A stretch of DNA of 64,000 bases from a virus, in the IMG/VR virus record IMGVR_UViG_3300037010_001386, positions 1 to 64,000 of that record, one strand, 5' to 3'. Of the stretch, positions 48,928 through 57,314 are shown piece by piece. Position numbers and translations under genes: made by a program. The first letter of the stretch is position 1, and every line of letters starts with the position of its first letter. The notes below the pieces were generated by a model. That model made no database searches, was not told where the DNA came from, and saw only the letters and a list, made by a program, of their open reading frames with translations.

Positions 48928-49911
48928 ATGGTAACACCAGATTATGTAAATATTCAAAGTGGAGATTGGGATAGCAATAGTAACAGCACACCAACTGGAG
49001 CTCCTTTCGCATTCGCAAAAGATAATCCTTATATTACAAAAGATTATCTTATATCTACGCCAGAAGCGTTGGGTTTAGGAATTAGTGCTACATCTGCAGA
49101 TGGATTTTATGCGTCTGGAGCATTAGATGCTGTTATATTAGAAGCGAGTGCGATGGTAAATAAGATTTGTCAGAGATATTTTGATGTGCAAACTATTGAT
49201 GAACAAAAAACTCGATTTTCTGTAGCACCTGCAAATCCAGAACTTGTTACTGTATTTTTAAATAATTCTCCATATCAGAAAATTAATTCTATTTACATAC
49301 AAGTATTAAAATGGTTTATACAGATAGATACATCTCCAGAAACGGGATATGTTCAAGATTTTCCTGCAAATGGTTTTTATAAAATAGTTCCTATGTTATC
49401 AAATGCTGGAGCTGGAACTGGATCGCCAATACCATCAGAAATATTAGAAAGACAACCGCTTGGAGTTCTTTGGACAAATTATACATTCGGATTTGGTAAA
49501 AGATTATTATCTTATGGATTAGGAACAGCAGATGGAATAACAAATGTTTATCAAGCATCTTTGGGAAACAGATTATGGGCTCCGAGTCAGGGAGTTAATG
49601 TTTATTTTAACGGAGTATTACAATCTGAATATACAATAGATTATCCAAATGGAAAAGTAACATTCAATACAGCACCAACTGCGGGAACTATTGTTACTGC
49701 AGATTTTACAACAAATGAATCCATACCAGCAGATGTTAGAAGAGCAACATTATTATTAGTAATTGATTTACTTGGAAGAGCTATGCATAATCCACTTGGA
49801 TTAAGTAGCGAGAGTATTTTATCACATAGCGTTAGTTTTGGAGATAGCGTTATAGAAAAAGCAAAACAGATATTGAAACCTTATATCAAAAATACCATAA
49901 AATTATTCTAA
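48928..49911 (+). CDS. Head-tail connector (gp6-like) with an inserted beta domain
   Basis: 327 residues. Helical connector segments at both ends (ALDAVILEASAMVNKICQRYF; ADVRRATLLLVIDLLGRAM) are separated by a beta-rich insertion (SIYIQVLKWFIQI, NVYFNGVLQSEYTIDYPNGKV). HK97 gp6-type adaptors are about a third of this size, so the middle is an addition. It should ring the portal. Its stop overlaps the next start by 1 nt. Confidence 0.65.
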   Translation: MVTPDYVNIQSGDWDSNSNSTPTGAPFAFAKDNPYITKDYLISTPEALGLGISATSADGFYASGALDAVILEASAMVNKICQRYFDVQTIDEQKTRFSVAPANPELVTVFLNNSPYQKINSIYIQVLKWFIQIDTSPETGYVQDFPANGFYKIVPMLSNAGAGTGSPIPSEILERQPLGVLWTNYTFGFGKRLLSYGLGTADGITNVYQASLGNRLWAPSQGVNVYFNGVLQSEYTIDYPNGKVTFNTAPTAGTIVTADFTTNESIPADVRRATLLLVIDLLGRAMHNPLGLSSESILSHSVSFGDSVIEKAKQILKPYIKNTIKLF

Positions 49912-50294
49912 TGACCCCAGACCTTTTTATAGATACTATTTCAGTAAAACGCAGAAAGAATACAACTTCCGCAAGTTTAGATATTTTAAATAATCCTATT
50001 TACGGAGATCCAACGACTTGGGATTTTGTATATACGAATATAAAAGCAAGATTGTTATGGGGTTCTAAAAAAATGATATTTGCAGAAACGGGAGAATTAA
50101 TTAGTCCGAATGGAACTTGTTACATACCAGCTAATATTAAAATACTACCACAAGATCGTATTATAACAGTAGATACTCCTGGCTATAGTAGCAATATAGA
50201 ATATGTTTGCGAATCTGTAATACCGGGATTTTCAATGTTAGGTGGTCCGATAGCATTTTATGAGGTCGAATTAAGCTTACCTATATCAAATTAA
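49911..50294 (+). CDS. Head closure / head-tail joining protein
   Basis: 127 residues, all-beta: DTISVKRRKNT, WDFVYTNIKARLLWGSKKMIF, TCYIPANIKILPQDRIIT and IPGFSMLGGPIAFYEVELSL. Size, fold pattern and order (after the connector) match head-closure proteins of siphophages. Confidence 0.6.
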   Translation: MTPDLFIDTISVKRRKNTTSASLDILNNPIYGDPTTWDFVYTNIKARLLWGSKKMIFAETGELISPNGTCYIPANIKILPQDRIITVDTPGYSSNIEYVCESVIPGFSMLGGPIAFYEVELSLPISN

Positions 50295-50298
50295 AATT

Positions 50299-50766
50299 AT
50301 GAACGAAATACGCAAAGAATCTTTAATAGTAGCATTAAATAAATTTTATCAAGAATTGAAAGATTTGGGTGCAAGTGATTCAGAAACGAAAGATATGATG
50401 GCAGAATTTAAAAAATGGTTTGAACAATCATTAGATTATGACTTGGCTTCTAATCGTGTAATTGATAAATACTTTGGAAAGTCAATGAGTCAAAAAAATC
50501 ATTTTAAAGAATCGTGGAGAACTGAAAAAGGTTTCTTGGGAATTTTTGGAACACCAGAAACTGATAAAATTAGAAGATATATAGATACACAATTATTAAA
50601 TGGCGAAAATCCAGCAGATGTATATAATGCATTGGCAGTGCTTGGAGCAGAACAGATGGGAATTGATGAGAGCACAAAAATGTTAATTAAAATCAAAGAG
50701 ATGGTCGAGGAAGAATATAAAAAGATTGAAGACAAAGGTCTATTAGCTTGGAAAAGAAATGGATAA
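50299..50766 (+). CDS. Hypothetical protein upstream of MuF-like gene
   Basis: 155 residues, helical and charged; contains SLDYDLASNRVIDKYFGK and GTPETDKIRRYIDTQLLNG. It overlaps the MuF-like gene by 8 nt and may be the N-terminal part of a split minor head protein, or a separate connector protein. Confidence 0.55.
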   Translation: MNEIRKESLIVALNKFYQELKDLGASDSETKDMMAEFKKWFEQSLDYDLASNRVIDKYFGKSMSQKNHFKESWRTEKGFLGIFGTPETDKIRRYIDTQLLNGENPADVYNALAVLGAEQMGIDESTKMLIKIKEMVEEEYKKIEDKGLLAWKRNG

Positions 50767-51184
50767 ACAATTTTTAAAATCGTGGATTGATATAACAAGA
50801 TTTGAAAAGAAATTAAATCAGCAAGAAATAAAACAAATCGATAATGACATCGAGAGATTAAAGCCTACAAAAAATTCGTCTGAAATAATAACTTATTTAA
50901 AAAGAAAGTATCCAAAGATAAACGAACAATATGAAGCAGAAAGAGCATTTTGGACAGAAACAAAGAAATTAGATGCTTTAAGAATAAAAGAAGAAGCAAA
51001 AGCGTTGGGAGAGGATTTATTTACGATAGAACCGAATACTGGAGCTTGTGAATTTTGTTTGCAATTTACTCAAAATGGAACAAAGGTATTTAAAGCAAGT
51101 GAATTGTTTTTGAATGGTCGACCAATACCTCCATTACACCCTGGATGTTTTTGTCTTCTAAAACCTTATATCAAAGATGATTAA
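50759..51184 (+). CDS. MuF-like minor head protein (C-terminal domain)
   Basis: 141 residues. Ends with the MuF signature: GACEFCLQFTQNGTKVFKASE and PPLHPGCFCLLKP (CxxC plus HPxCxC, probable metal site). The N-terminal half is a charged helix. MuF proteins are found in the capsid near the portal and are sometimes ejected. Here the protein is unusually short, consistent with a split. Confidence 0.7.
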   Translation: MDKQFLKSWIDITRFEKKLNQQEIKQIDNDIERLKPTKNSSEIITYLKRKYPKINEQYEAERAFWTETKKLDALRIKEEAKALGEDLFTIEPNTGACEFCLQFTQNGTKVFKASELFLNGRPIPPLHPGCFCLLKPYIKDD

Positions 51185-51224
51185 AACTAATTGTAAAGAA
51201 TGTGGCAATATTTAGAACTCCATT

Positions 51225-51695
51225 ATGTTTAAAATAAACGAACAAAAATTAAAAAGAAGTATTGATAATGTAAGTAAAGACATTATTGGTAAGTCGTCAT
51301 CTGAACTCAGAAAGCGAATGGATAGAGTTGCAGAGATTGTTTATAGAACTGCAACAACAAAAAGACCAGATATCAATGCAGTGGGAAGTGGTATTGCACC
51401 AGTTGCAGTTAAAGGTTCTAAAAAGAAACTTGCAGCAATGGGTGCAAGACGAATATCCAATCCAGATGCAAAGTTTGGAGTTCCTGTTAGAACTGGTAAT
51501 TTAAGAAATGCTATTTATAAAGATGTCGAGCAAGATGATAAAAAGATATTAGTAAGAGTATGGGTAGATACAAATAAAGCACCTTATGCAAAAGCAATGG
51601 AATATGGAACATCTCGTGTTGCAGCAAGACCATTTATTAGGCCAGCATTATCTATGAACCAATCGTTAATTGAAAAAATAATAAAAGCAAAATGA
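51225..51695 (+). CDS. HK97 gp10-like tail completion protein
   Basis: 156 residues. The family core VPVRTGNLRNAIYKDVEQDDK, VWVDTNKAPYAKAMEYGTS and RPFIRPALSMN is clear. A basic helical N-terminal region precedes it. It overlaps the next gene by 4 nt. Role: neck/tail joining. Confidence 0.8.
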   Translation: MFKINEQKLKRSIDNVSKDIIGKSSSELRKRMDRVAEIVYRTATTKRPDINAVGSGIAPVAVKGSKKKLAAMGARRISNPDAKFGVPVRTGNLRNAIYKDVEQDDKKILVRVWVDTNKAPYAKAMEYGTSRVAARPFIRPALSMNQSLIEKIIKAK

Positions 51696-52108
51696 TTGAT
51701 ATATTATCACAAACAATTTCAACATTAGTTAATGATGCGACATTGGCAACATTAATGTCCACGACTGTTCCTAATAAAAATATACATTCAGGAAGAGTTG
51801 ATATTATAAAAGAACAACAAAATACATTGGGATTTCCTACTATAGTATTATTACCTATAAGTGAAAACTTTTCAACAGTTCCATTAAATGCAAAACAATC
51901 AACTATACAAATAGATATATGGGGTAGAAATAGCGAATTAGAAGTATTAAATATATATGAAAGATTAATGACATTGCTTAATTATAAAACAGGAGATAAT
52001 AAAGGAACGCATACATTTTGGCAAAGAAGCAATTCATTTACAGAATCATTAGAATCTGGAGAAAACTTATGGAGAATATCAAGTGATATAGTATTATGGA
52101 GTGTTTAA
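51692..52108 (+). CDS. Tail terminator protein
   Basis: 138 residues: ISTLVNDATLATLMSTTVPNK, TIQIDIWGRNSELEVLNIYERLMTLLNY and FWQRSNSFTESLESGENLWRISSDIVLWSV, matching the alpha/beta pattern of siphophage tail terminators. Order (after the gp10-like gene, before the tube) agrees. Confidence 0.7.
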   Translation: MIDILSQTISTLVNDATLATLMSTTVPNKNIHSGRVDIIKEQQNTLGFPTIVLLPISENFSTVPLNAKQSTIQIDIWGRNSELEVLNIYERLMTLLNYKTGDNKGTHTFWQRSNSFTESLESGENLWRISSDIVLWSV

Positions 52109-52134
52109 AAAACAATGCAATTTTTCTGTATAAT
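52106..52134 (+). promoter_or_regulatory. Late promoter of the tail tube gene
   Basis: AAAAAACAATGCAATTTTTC, TGTATAAT with TATAAT at 52129-52134, then AAAGGTCT (52140-52147) and the ATG at 52171. Confidence 0.8.
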
Positions 52135-52170
52135 TAAATAAAGGTCTAAATAAAATAAATTAATAATAAT

Positions 52171-52647
52171 ATGGCATATACAACAGCAGGAATTCCAGAA
52201 TCAAGTTATCTGTTTTTTAATTCAGGTTTCTTAGATTTTGGCAACAAAAGAGTAGTTAATTTGGATAGTTGCAAGATAGATTATAGTGTAAGTGAAGCAT
52301 CTTTTTATGTTCTTAACTCAATAAAGAAAGCAGCACATGCTCGTCATTCTTTAACAGTTACGATAACAGGAAAGACAAAATCATTTCAACCAGCTATAGA
52401 TGCATTATTCTTTGGATCTTCGTCAAATGACGCTACTACAACAATGTATTCAGTGTTAGATGGACAACCAACAGCACAGAATCCAGTTTTGACAGTTTAT
52501 GATCAGGACAATAAAGAATATCAGTATCAAATATACGGAGCATTACTTACAAGATATGGTATCTCAGCAAATCAGGAAGCGTATTCAGAATGGGACTTTA
52601 CATTAGATTGTTTAGATATTCAACTCATAACACCTTTAAACGCTTAA
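52171..52647 (+). CDS. Major tail (tube) protein
   Basis: 158 residues, beta-rich (SYLFFNSGFLDFGNKRVVNLDSCKIDYS, HSLTVTITGKTKSFQPAIDALFFGSS, YSEWDFTLDCLDIQLIT). Its own late promoter, size and place between terminator and chaperones fit the tail tube protein of a siphophage. Confidence 0.75.
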   Translation: MAYTTAGIPESSYLFFNSGFLDFGNKRVVNLDSCKIDYSVSEASFYVLNSIKKAAHARHSLTVTITGKTKSFQPAIDALFFGSSSNDATTTMYSVLDGQPTAQNPVLTVYDQDNKEYQYQIYGALLTRYGISANQEAYSEWDFTLDCLDIQLITPLNA

Positions 52648-52667
52648 TTAATTAATAAATAATAAAT

Positions 52668-53039
52668 ATGGCAGAAGAAAATACATTATTGGATTTAACA
52701 AATCCGCCATTTACATTTAAAATTGGCGATAAAGAATTACAGGTAAAGAAAGCATCGATAGTTCAGATAGAACAATTCTATATTAGAAAAGATGCATTAA
52801 TGAAAAATCCAGAACTAACAGATGAAGTTCGTAGTTTGAAAATGGTATCTTATGCTCTTTTCTTAATAGCAAACGCAGCAGACAAAAGTATTACTGAATC
52901 GTGGATAGAAGAGAATGCGAATAGCGTTAGCAATCCAATTAGTATACTTGCTAAATTGGGTTTTATAGACCCGCTCCAAGCGGAGATGGTAAGCAAAATT
53001 CAGTCGAAATTGATTACAGAAAACAATTCAGTGCAATAA
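52668..53039 (+). CDS. Tail assembly chaperone (gpG-like)
   Basis: 123 residues, helical, starting MAEENTLLDLTNPPFTFKIGDKEL and rich in helices (VEQFYIRKDALMKNPELTDEVRSLKM type). It precedes the tape measure gene and shares its end with a slippery site that allows a GT fusion. Confidence 0.75.
   Translation: MAEENTLLDLTNPPFTFKIGDKELQVKKASIVQIEQFYIRKDALMKNPELTDEVRSLKMVSYALFLIANAADKSITESWIEENANSVSNPISILAKLGFIDPLQAEMVSKIQSKLITENNSVQ
52958..52964 (+). promoter_or_regulatory. -1 ribosomal frameshift site GGGTTTT
   Basis: G GGT TTT lies in the zero frame of the chaperone gene (X XXY YYZ). The -1 frame is closed by a TAA just before the site and open from it to 53206. Confidence 0.85.
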
Positions 53040-53206
53040 CCGCAAGGACAGGATGGACACCAGATCAAATAGGAGCATTGACAAGAGAACAATTAAATGC
53101 ATATATCTGGGCTTGGAATAATGAATCAGTATCACAACCAAGCGATATAACATCTTTCAATGCAATGTTACTGAATAGACAACGATTGGAGTCGGGTAAT
53201 AAATAA
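52964..53206 (+). CDS. Frameshift extension of the tail chaperone (gpT-like part)
   Basis: Read in -1 from the slippery site: YRPAPSGDGKQ...DYRKQFSAITARTGWTPDQIGALTREQLNAYIWAWNN..., ending at 53206 just before the tape measure gene. There is no independent start codon in a good context, so it is made only as a GT fusion, as in lambda-like tails. Confidence 0.82.
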   Translation, partial: YRPAPSGDGKQNSVEIDYRKQFSAITARTGWTPDQIGALTREQLNAYIWAWNNESVSQPSDITSFNAMLLNRQRLESGNK

Positions 53207-53218
53207 TAAAAAAACAAA

Positions 53219-54682
53219 ATGTCTGATTTGGAGATAGGAGTATTATTAGACTATTCGAGTTTAAAATCCCAGTTATCTACAATGATGACTGGGGTAGGAA
53301 AACAATTCCAAAATGTTCTTGGAACTGGTTTAGATTTGAATAAAGCAAGTATGGAATCTTTCAAGACAATGAATTGGTCGCCAATCTTGTCTAAACTTTT
53401 TGCTCCTGCAAATTTGATAGCAATGTTTAGTGCTATGGCAGCATTGGGAATAACATCTGCTATTCAGAATGAACGCAGTGTAACGGATGTTCCAGGTGGT
53501 GCCAATTTAACACCTACTCAAAGAGGTGAAATTACAAAAGCAGCAATGGGAATTTCAGATACTACAGGAATGAATGCATCTGACATAGCGACATCAATAA
53601 TGACATTAAAACCAGCATTGGGAAATAATATAGATGCAACAAATCAATTAGCAATACAAGTAGCAAAAGTAGCTTCAACTACTGGCGATAATTTAGGAAC
53701 ATTATCTGGTGCGTTTGGGGAAATTCTTCAAACTCTTGGAATTACAAATATAGATGATGCAACAGCACTTTTACAATCTTTTGAAAATGCTGCATCACAA
53801 TCAGGTCAACAAGTTTCAACATTAATGGATAGTTGGGAAAATTTTAATCCAAAAGTTAAGGAAGCAAATATTGGACAAAGAGGAATTAATAATGCAATAC
53901 AAGAATTTGGTGCAGCGGTAGAAGGAGCTGGATTGCCAGCGGCAAATGCTGCGTTTACATTATTATTTGATTCTATTACACCTACACAATCTCAAATGGC
54001 ATTTTCTAATCTTGCAGGAGGTGCTAATAAATTAAAACAAGCAGTTGCAGATGGTCAAACTGGCAATGCGTTAAATGGTATTGCAGATGCTGTCAAGAAA
54101 ATGGAAGTTGATGGAAATATAGAGTTATTGAATAGTCAATTTGGAATTACATCGTCTGTTCTTGCTGGAATAGAGGGTAATTTGAATACATGGCCCATAG
54201 ACAAACAAAAAACAATAGATGATGCTTTTAATAATACAAATACAGCAGTAAGACAATTAAACGCTAGTTGGCAAACTTTTAAAAATTTAATAACAGGAGG
54301 ATTTACAGACACAGGATTTATAACCTTTTTGACAACAACAATGACTGATTTGAATAATTTAATTCCTGTAGTAGGCAATGTTAGTAATATGTTTATTTCT
54401 TTATGGAAATTTTTACAAGGTGGATGGTTACCAGATGCGTTAACTGGATTAGGTAAGTTATTTCAAGGAAATCCATTGGGTGATTTTAAAAACGAGACAA
54501 CTATACAATCTGCAAATAATTCTTTATCAACCACAATTGCAGATTCATTAAAAACAATAGCCAAAAATACAGATCCTAATAATCAAAAACCAATTAGTTT
54601 TACACCATCATTTTTTTCATCATCTAATAATGCTTCTTATACATCATTGTCGTTACAAAATGCATTAAATGGAATACACTAA
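53219..54682 (+). CDS. Tape measure protein
   Basis: 487 residues. Helical and Ala/Gly/Thr-rich; SAMAALGITSAIQNE and the TP901-like core (AIQVAKVASTTGDNLGTLSGAFGEIL, LPAANAAFTLLFDSI), with a hydrophobic C-terminal section. It sits after the frameshifted chaperones. At under 500 residues it predicts a short siphophage-like tail (about 70 nm at 1.5 angstrom per residue). Its stop overlaps the next start. Confidence 0.8.
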   Translation: MSDLEIGVLLDYSSLKSQLSTMMTGVGKQFQNVLGTGLDLNKASMESFKTMNWSPILSKLFAPANLIAMFSAMAALGITSAIQNERSVTDVPGGANLTPTQRGEITKAAMGISDTTGMNASDIATSIMTLKPALGNNIDATNQLAIQVAKVASTTGDNLGTLSGAFGEILQTLGITNIDDATALLQSFENAASQSGQQVSTLMDSWENFNPKVKEANIGQRGINNAIQEFGAAVEGAGLPAANAAFTLLFDSITPTQSQMAFSNLAGGANKLKQAVADGQTGNALNGIADAVKKMEVDGNIELLNSQFGITSSVLAGIEGNLNTWPIDKQKTIDDAFNNTNTAVRQLNASWQTFKNLITGGFTDTGFITFLTTTMTDLNNLIPVVGNVSNMFISLWKFLQGGWLPDALTGLGKLFQGNPLGDFKNETTIQSANNSLSTTIADSLKTIAKNTDPNNQKPISFTPSFFSSSNNASYTSLSLQNALNGIH

Positions 54683-56088
54683 TGAATCAATCAATTTTAA
54701 CAAATTGGGCTAACGCAATTCAAAAATACGAAGGATGGTATATAGGTTCTCGTTCTTATAAAAATAATAATCCAGGGAATATTACATATGATGCCGCTAT
54801 TCAATTAGGAATGGTAGGAGTAACAGGAAGCGATGGAGGTTCTCCTAATATGGCTATTTTTGATACATACGAAAATGGATTTGCGGGATTGGAACTTTAT
54901 ATAACAAAAGCGTGTTCTGGAACTTGGGGATTATATCCACCAGGAACAACATTTTTACAATTTTGTAATATCTATGCTGGTAATCCTTCAAATAATTATA
55001 TAAATGGTATTGCAAGTGAAATTGGATGTAATACGAATGATATTATTTCTGCTATATTAAATGGAACATTTTCATCGCAAGGAGAAGCAATTCCAGATTT
55101 AAATCCTGATAGTTTAATAGTAACACCAGCAGTAATAACTCTTGGCGGCGATTCTTCTGATACTTATAAGTTCGTTGTTCAACAAGGAACATACGAAAGA
55201 ACTTGGGTTAGATATACGAATTCAAATGCTATATTAGGAACTGGCGGTCAATATATAAATATGATTGATAATGGCGTTGGAACTAATTCATATACATTTA
55301 CTATTATTTGTAGGAATTGGGATTCAAATTCATCTATTGTAAAAAGTGGTGTTCCTGCTGATTGGAAAACACAAAAAATTAATTTAGAAAAAATTTATGG
55401 ACAAACAGGAACTGCTCATACTTTTATAGACCCATTTGGACAAAATCCACGACAAGGATTGCCAGGTGTATATATAACTAATTTAGAAGAAACTATTGAT
55501 AGTTCTTCCACGCCAGATAGTCCTTGCACTTTATATGCAGTAACTCTTTTACAAGCTCCATTTGGTAGCATTATAGATACTCCAACATTACAAGCAATTC
55601 AACCTCCAGCACCATCTAATTTAATGGCAGTTCCAGTTATTGCTCTTGGATTAGATACTGCAAGTGGAATACAATTATTTGCAATAAAACAAGGTTCATA
55701 TTCAAGAAAATGGTCGAGATATAATAGTAGCACATCTATTCCAGGGAGTCCTAAATGGTTAAGTTATGTAGATTATGGACCTGGAATAAATGAATACGAT
55801 GTAACAATTATTTGCAGAAATTGGGAGCCTACTTCGTTGCCTTATTTATATGGAGTAACTCAATCGTGGGCTCAACAGAAAAGCAGTATAGAAAATATGT
55901 ATAATAAAACAAATACAGCTCATTTCTTTTTAGATGCGTTTGGACAATATCCAACACAAGATTCAACAAAAGGTGTTTATATTGTAAAACTATCAGAATC
56001 AGTTGATGTATCATCTACACCATCAGACCCAGTAACATATTTTGACCTTGTTTTATTACAAACACCACCTGGAGTAAATATAGAATAA
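54682..56088 (+). CDS. Tail protein with lysozyme-like domain and duplicated C-terminal domains
   Basis: 468 residues. Residues 1-135: NAIQKYEGWYIGSRSYKNNNPGNITY...MAIFDTYENGFAGLELYI, the NNPGN...FxTYExG pattern of phage transglycosylase-like domains. Then two copies of a roughly 145-residue domain (about 150-300 and 315-465), each with QG(T/S)Y.R.W.RY, Y.(F/V)TIICRNW, TAH.F.D(P/A)FGQ.P and GVYI..L. Likely a tail-tip protein that opens the cell wall during infection. Confidence 0.7.
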   Translation: MNQSILTNWANAIQKYEGWYIGSRSYKNNNPGNITYDAAIQLGMVGVTGSDGGSPNMAIFDTYENGFAGLELYITKACSGTWGLYPPGTTFLQFCNIYAGNPSNNYINGIASEIGCNTNDIISAILNGTFSSQGEAIPDLNPDSLIVTPAVITLGGDSSDTYKFVVQQGTYERTWVRYTNSNAILGTGGQYINMIDNGVGTNSYTFTIICRNWDSNSSIVKSGVPADWKTQKINLEKIYGQTGTAHTFIDPFGQNPRQGLPGVYITNLEETIDSSSTPDSPCTLYAVTLLQAPFGSIIDTPTLQAIQPPAPSNLMAVPVIALGLDTASGIQLFAIKQGSYSRKWSRYNSSTSIPGSPKWLSYVDYGPGINEYDVTIICRNWEPTSLPYLYGVTQSWAQQKSSIENMYNKTNTAHFFLDAFGQYPTQDSTKGVYIVKLSESVDVSSTPSDPVTYFDLVLLQTPPGVNIE

Positions 56089-56099
56089 ACAAAATTAAA

Positions 56100-56450
56100 A
56101 TGATTGAAATAACATTACAAGACGGAACTACATTAACTGATTTTGATTGGGATGAAATATCTTCAGATACGCTTGTTAATTTTATGGAAAATCAGAAGGT
56201 TGTTAAATTATCTTGGTATCCTATAACAAAAATTAAAGTTACTTATGATAATTTGACAACAACATTGACACCAAATAAAGATGAAAGAGTTTATTTTGGA
56301 TATAAATCAATCGCACAGAAAGTAGATAATGAATTAAAAGAACATATAATAGGTTGCGTGGTTGGAATAGTTAGAAAAGGATTTGTAGTGGAAGAAAACT
56401 TTTTAAGCTCAGTCGACAATGAATTACACGGATTAAAAATAAATAAATAA
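56100..56450 (+). CDS. Small tail-associated protein (paralogue of 59587-59997)
   Basis: 116 residues: LQDGTTLTDFDWDEISSDTLVNFMENQKVVKLSWYPITKIKVTYDN..., ending VVGIVRKGFVVEENFL. The protein at 59587 has the same order (W.E.S..T.V..M...RIV.L..YPVKSIEI; VVGVVRNGKVIEEKF). Function unknown; both copies sit beside receptor-type proteins. Confidence 0.6.
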   Translation: MIEITLQDGTTLTDFDWDEISSDTLVNFMENQKVVKLSWYPITKIKVTYDNLTTTLTPNKDERVYFGYKSIAQKVDNELKEHIIGCVVGIVRKGFVVEENFLSSVDNELHGLKINK

Positions 56451-56451
56451 T

Positions 56452-56643
56452 ATGAATAATATAACAAGTAAAACAATAGTTACAATGACAATTATAAAAG
56501 CGAATGGCAAGATAAAGAATCTTGGTATTGCTTCTGGTGGAACGATAACACAAAAGATTCTTTTCTGGATAAAAGTAAAGATAAATAATATATGTGCATT
56601 AACGGAAAGATTGTTCAAAAAAGGTCGATTAATTAATAAATAA
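56452..56643 (+). CDS. Small basic protein
   Basis: 63 residues (MNNITSKTIVTMTIIKANGKIKNLGIASGG...), basic C-terminus. The leader motif of the next gene, AAAGGTCG (56620-56627), lies within its last codons. Unrecognised. Confidence 0.5.
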   Translation: MNNITSKTIVTMTIIKANGKIKNLGIASGGTITQKILFWIKVKINNICALTERLFKKGRLINK

Positions 56644-56649
56644 AATAAA

Positions 56650-57015
56650 ATGGCAACAGTATTGACAAATACAGGAAGAGCACAGATTATTTCTAGATTG
56701 AATTCATCTATAACAACTCCATATATTGGTTGGGGGACAGGAAGTGGAACATCGGCAGTTACAGATACAACTCTTTTCACAGAAGTAACAGCAGAAAGAG
56801 CAGCGGCAACACAATCAATAGTCACAACGACAGTTACTGGGGATACATTACAAGATGTTGCAACATTAACATCTGTTAATGGTGGAACATATACTAATGT
56901 AGGAACATTTGATGCTTCATCTGCTGGTAATTTATATGTTAAGAAAGACTTTACAGGAGTAGTTCTTAATGCTGGTGATAAAATACAATTCACGATACAA
57001 CTTCAGCAACTCTAA
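56650..57015 (+). CDS. Phage tail fibre-associated protein
   Basis: 121 residues, beta-rich: MATVLTNTGRAQIISRLN, YIGWGTGSGTSAVTDTTLFTE, GTFDASSAGNLYVKKDFTGVVLNAGDKIQFTIQLQ. This layout (GTGxGT...DTTLxxE...R) is common in phage tail-fibre attachment proteins. Confidence 0.7.
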   Translation: MATVLTNTGRAQIISRLNSSITTPYIGWGTGSGTSAVTDTTLFTEVTAERAAATQSIVTTTVTGDTLQDVATLTSVNGGTYTNVGTFDASSAGNLYVKKDFTGVVLNAGDKIQFTIQLQQL

Positions 57016-57053
57016 AAGATAAAGAATTAAAGGTTGTTAAAATAAAATAAAAA

Positions 57054-57311
57054 ATGGATAATTTTGTTCAGACAAATTCCTATCTTACAAACACAACTTT
57101 ACTGGGGGTTGTTGTATTATCATTATTTATAATTCTTCAACTGGTATGGCAGAAAAGAAGTATAAATAGCATTAAAGACAATCACATTCACAGCGTCGCA
57201 GAAACACTTGAAAGAATTGAAAATATATTAAACAGGCAATCCGAAACTCTTTCAGATATTAAAACAGGAATCGAAGTAGTAAAGACAAAATTAAATGGAA
57301 TAGATAAATAA
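57054..57311 (+). CDS. Small TM plus coiled-coil protein
   Basis: 85 residues: one TM (TLLGVVVLSLFIILQLVW), then a coiled coil (VAETLERIENILNRQSETLSDIKTGIEVVKTKL). Leader variant AAAGGTTG at 57029-57036. Same architecture as 38118-38357; may be a holin/spanin-like protein or a membrane docking factor. Confidence 0.55.
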   Translation: MDNFVQTNSYLTNTTLLGVVVLSLFIILQLVWQKRSINSIKDNHIHSVAETLERIENILNRQSETLSDIKTGIEVVKTKLNGIDK

Positions 57312-57314
57312 AAT

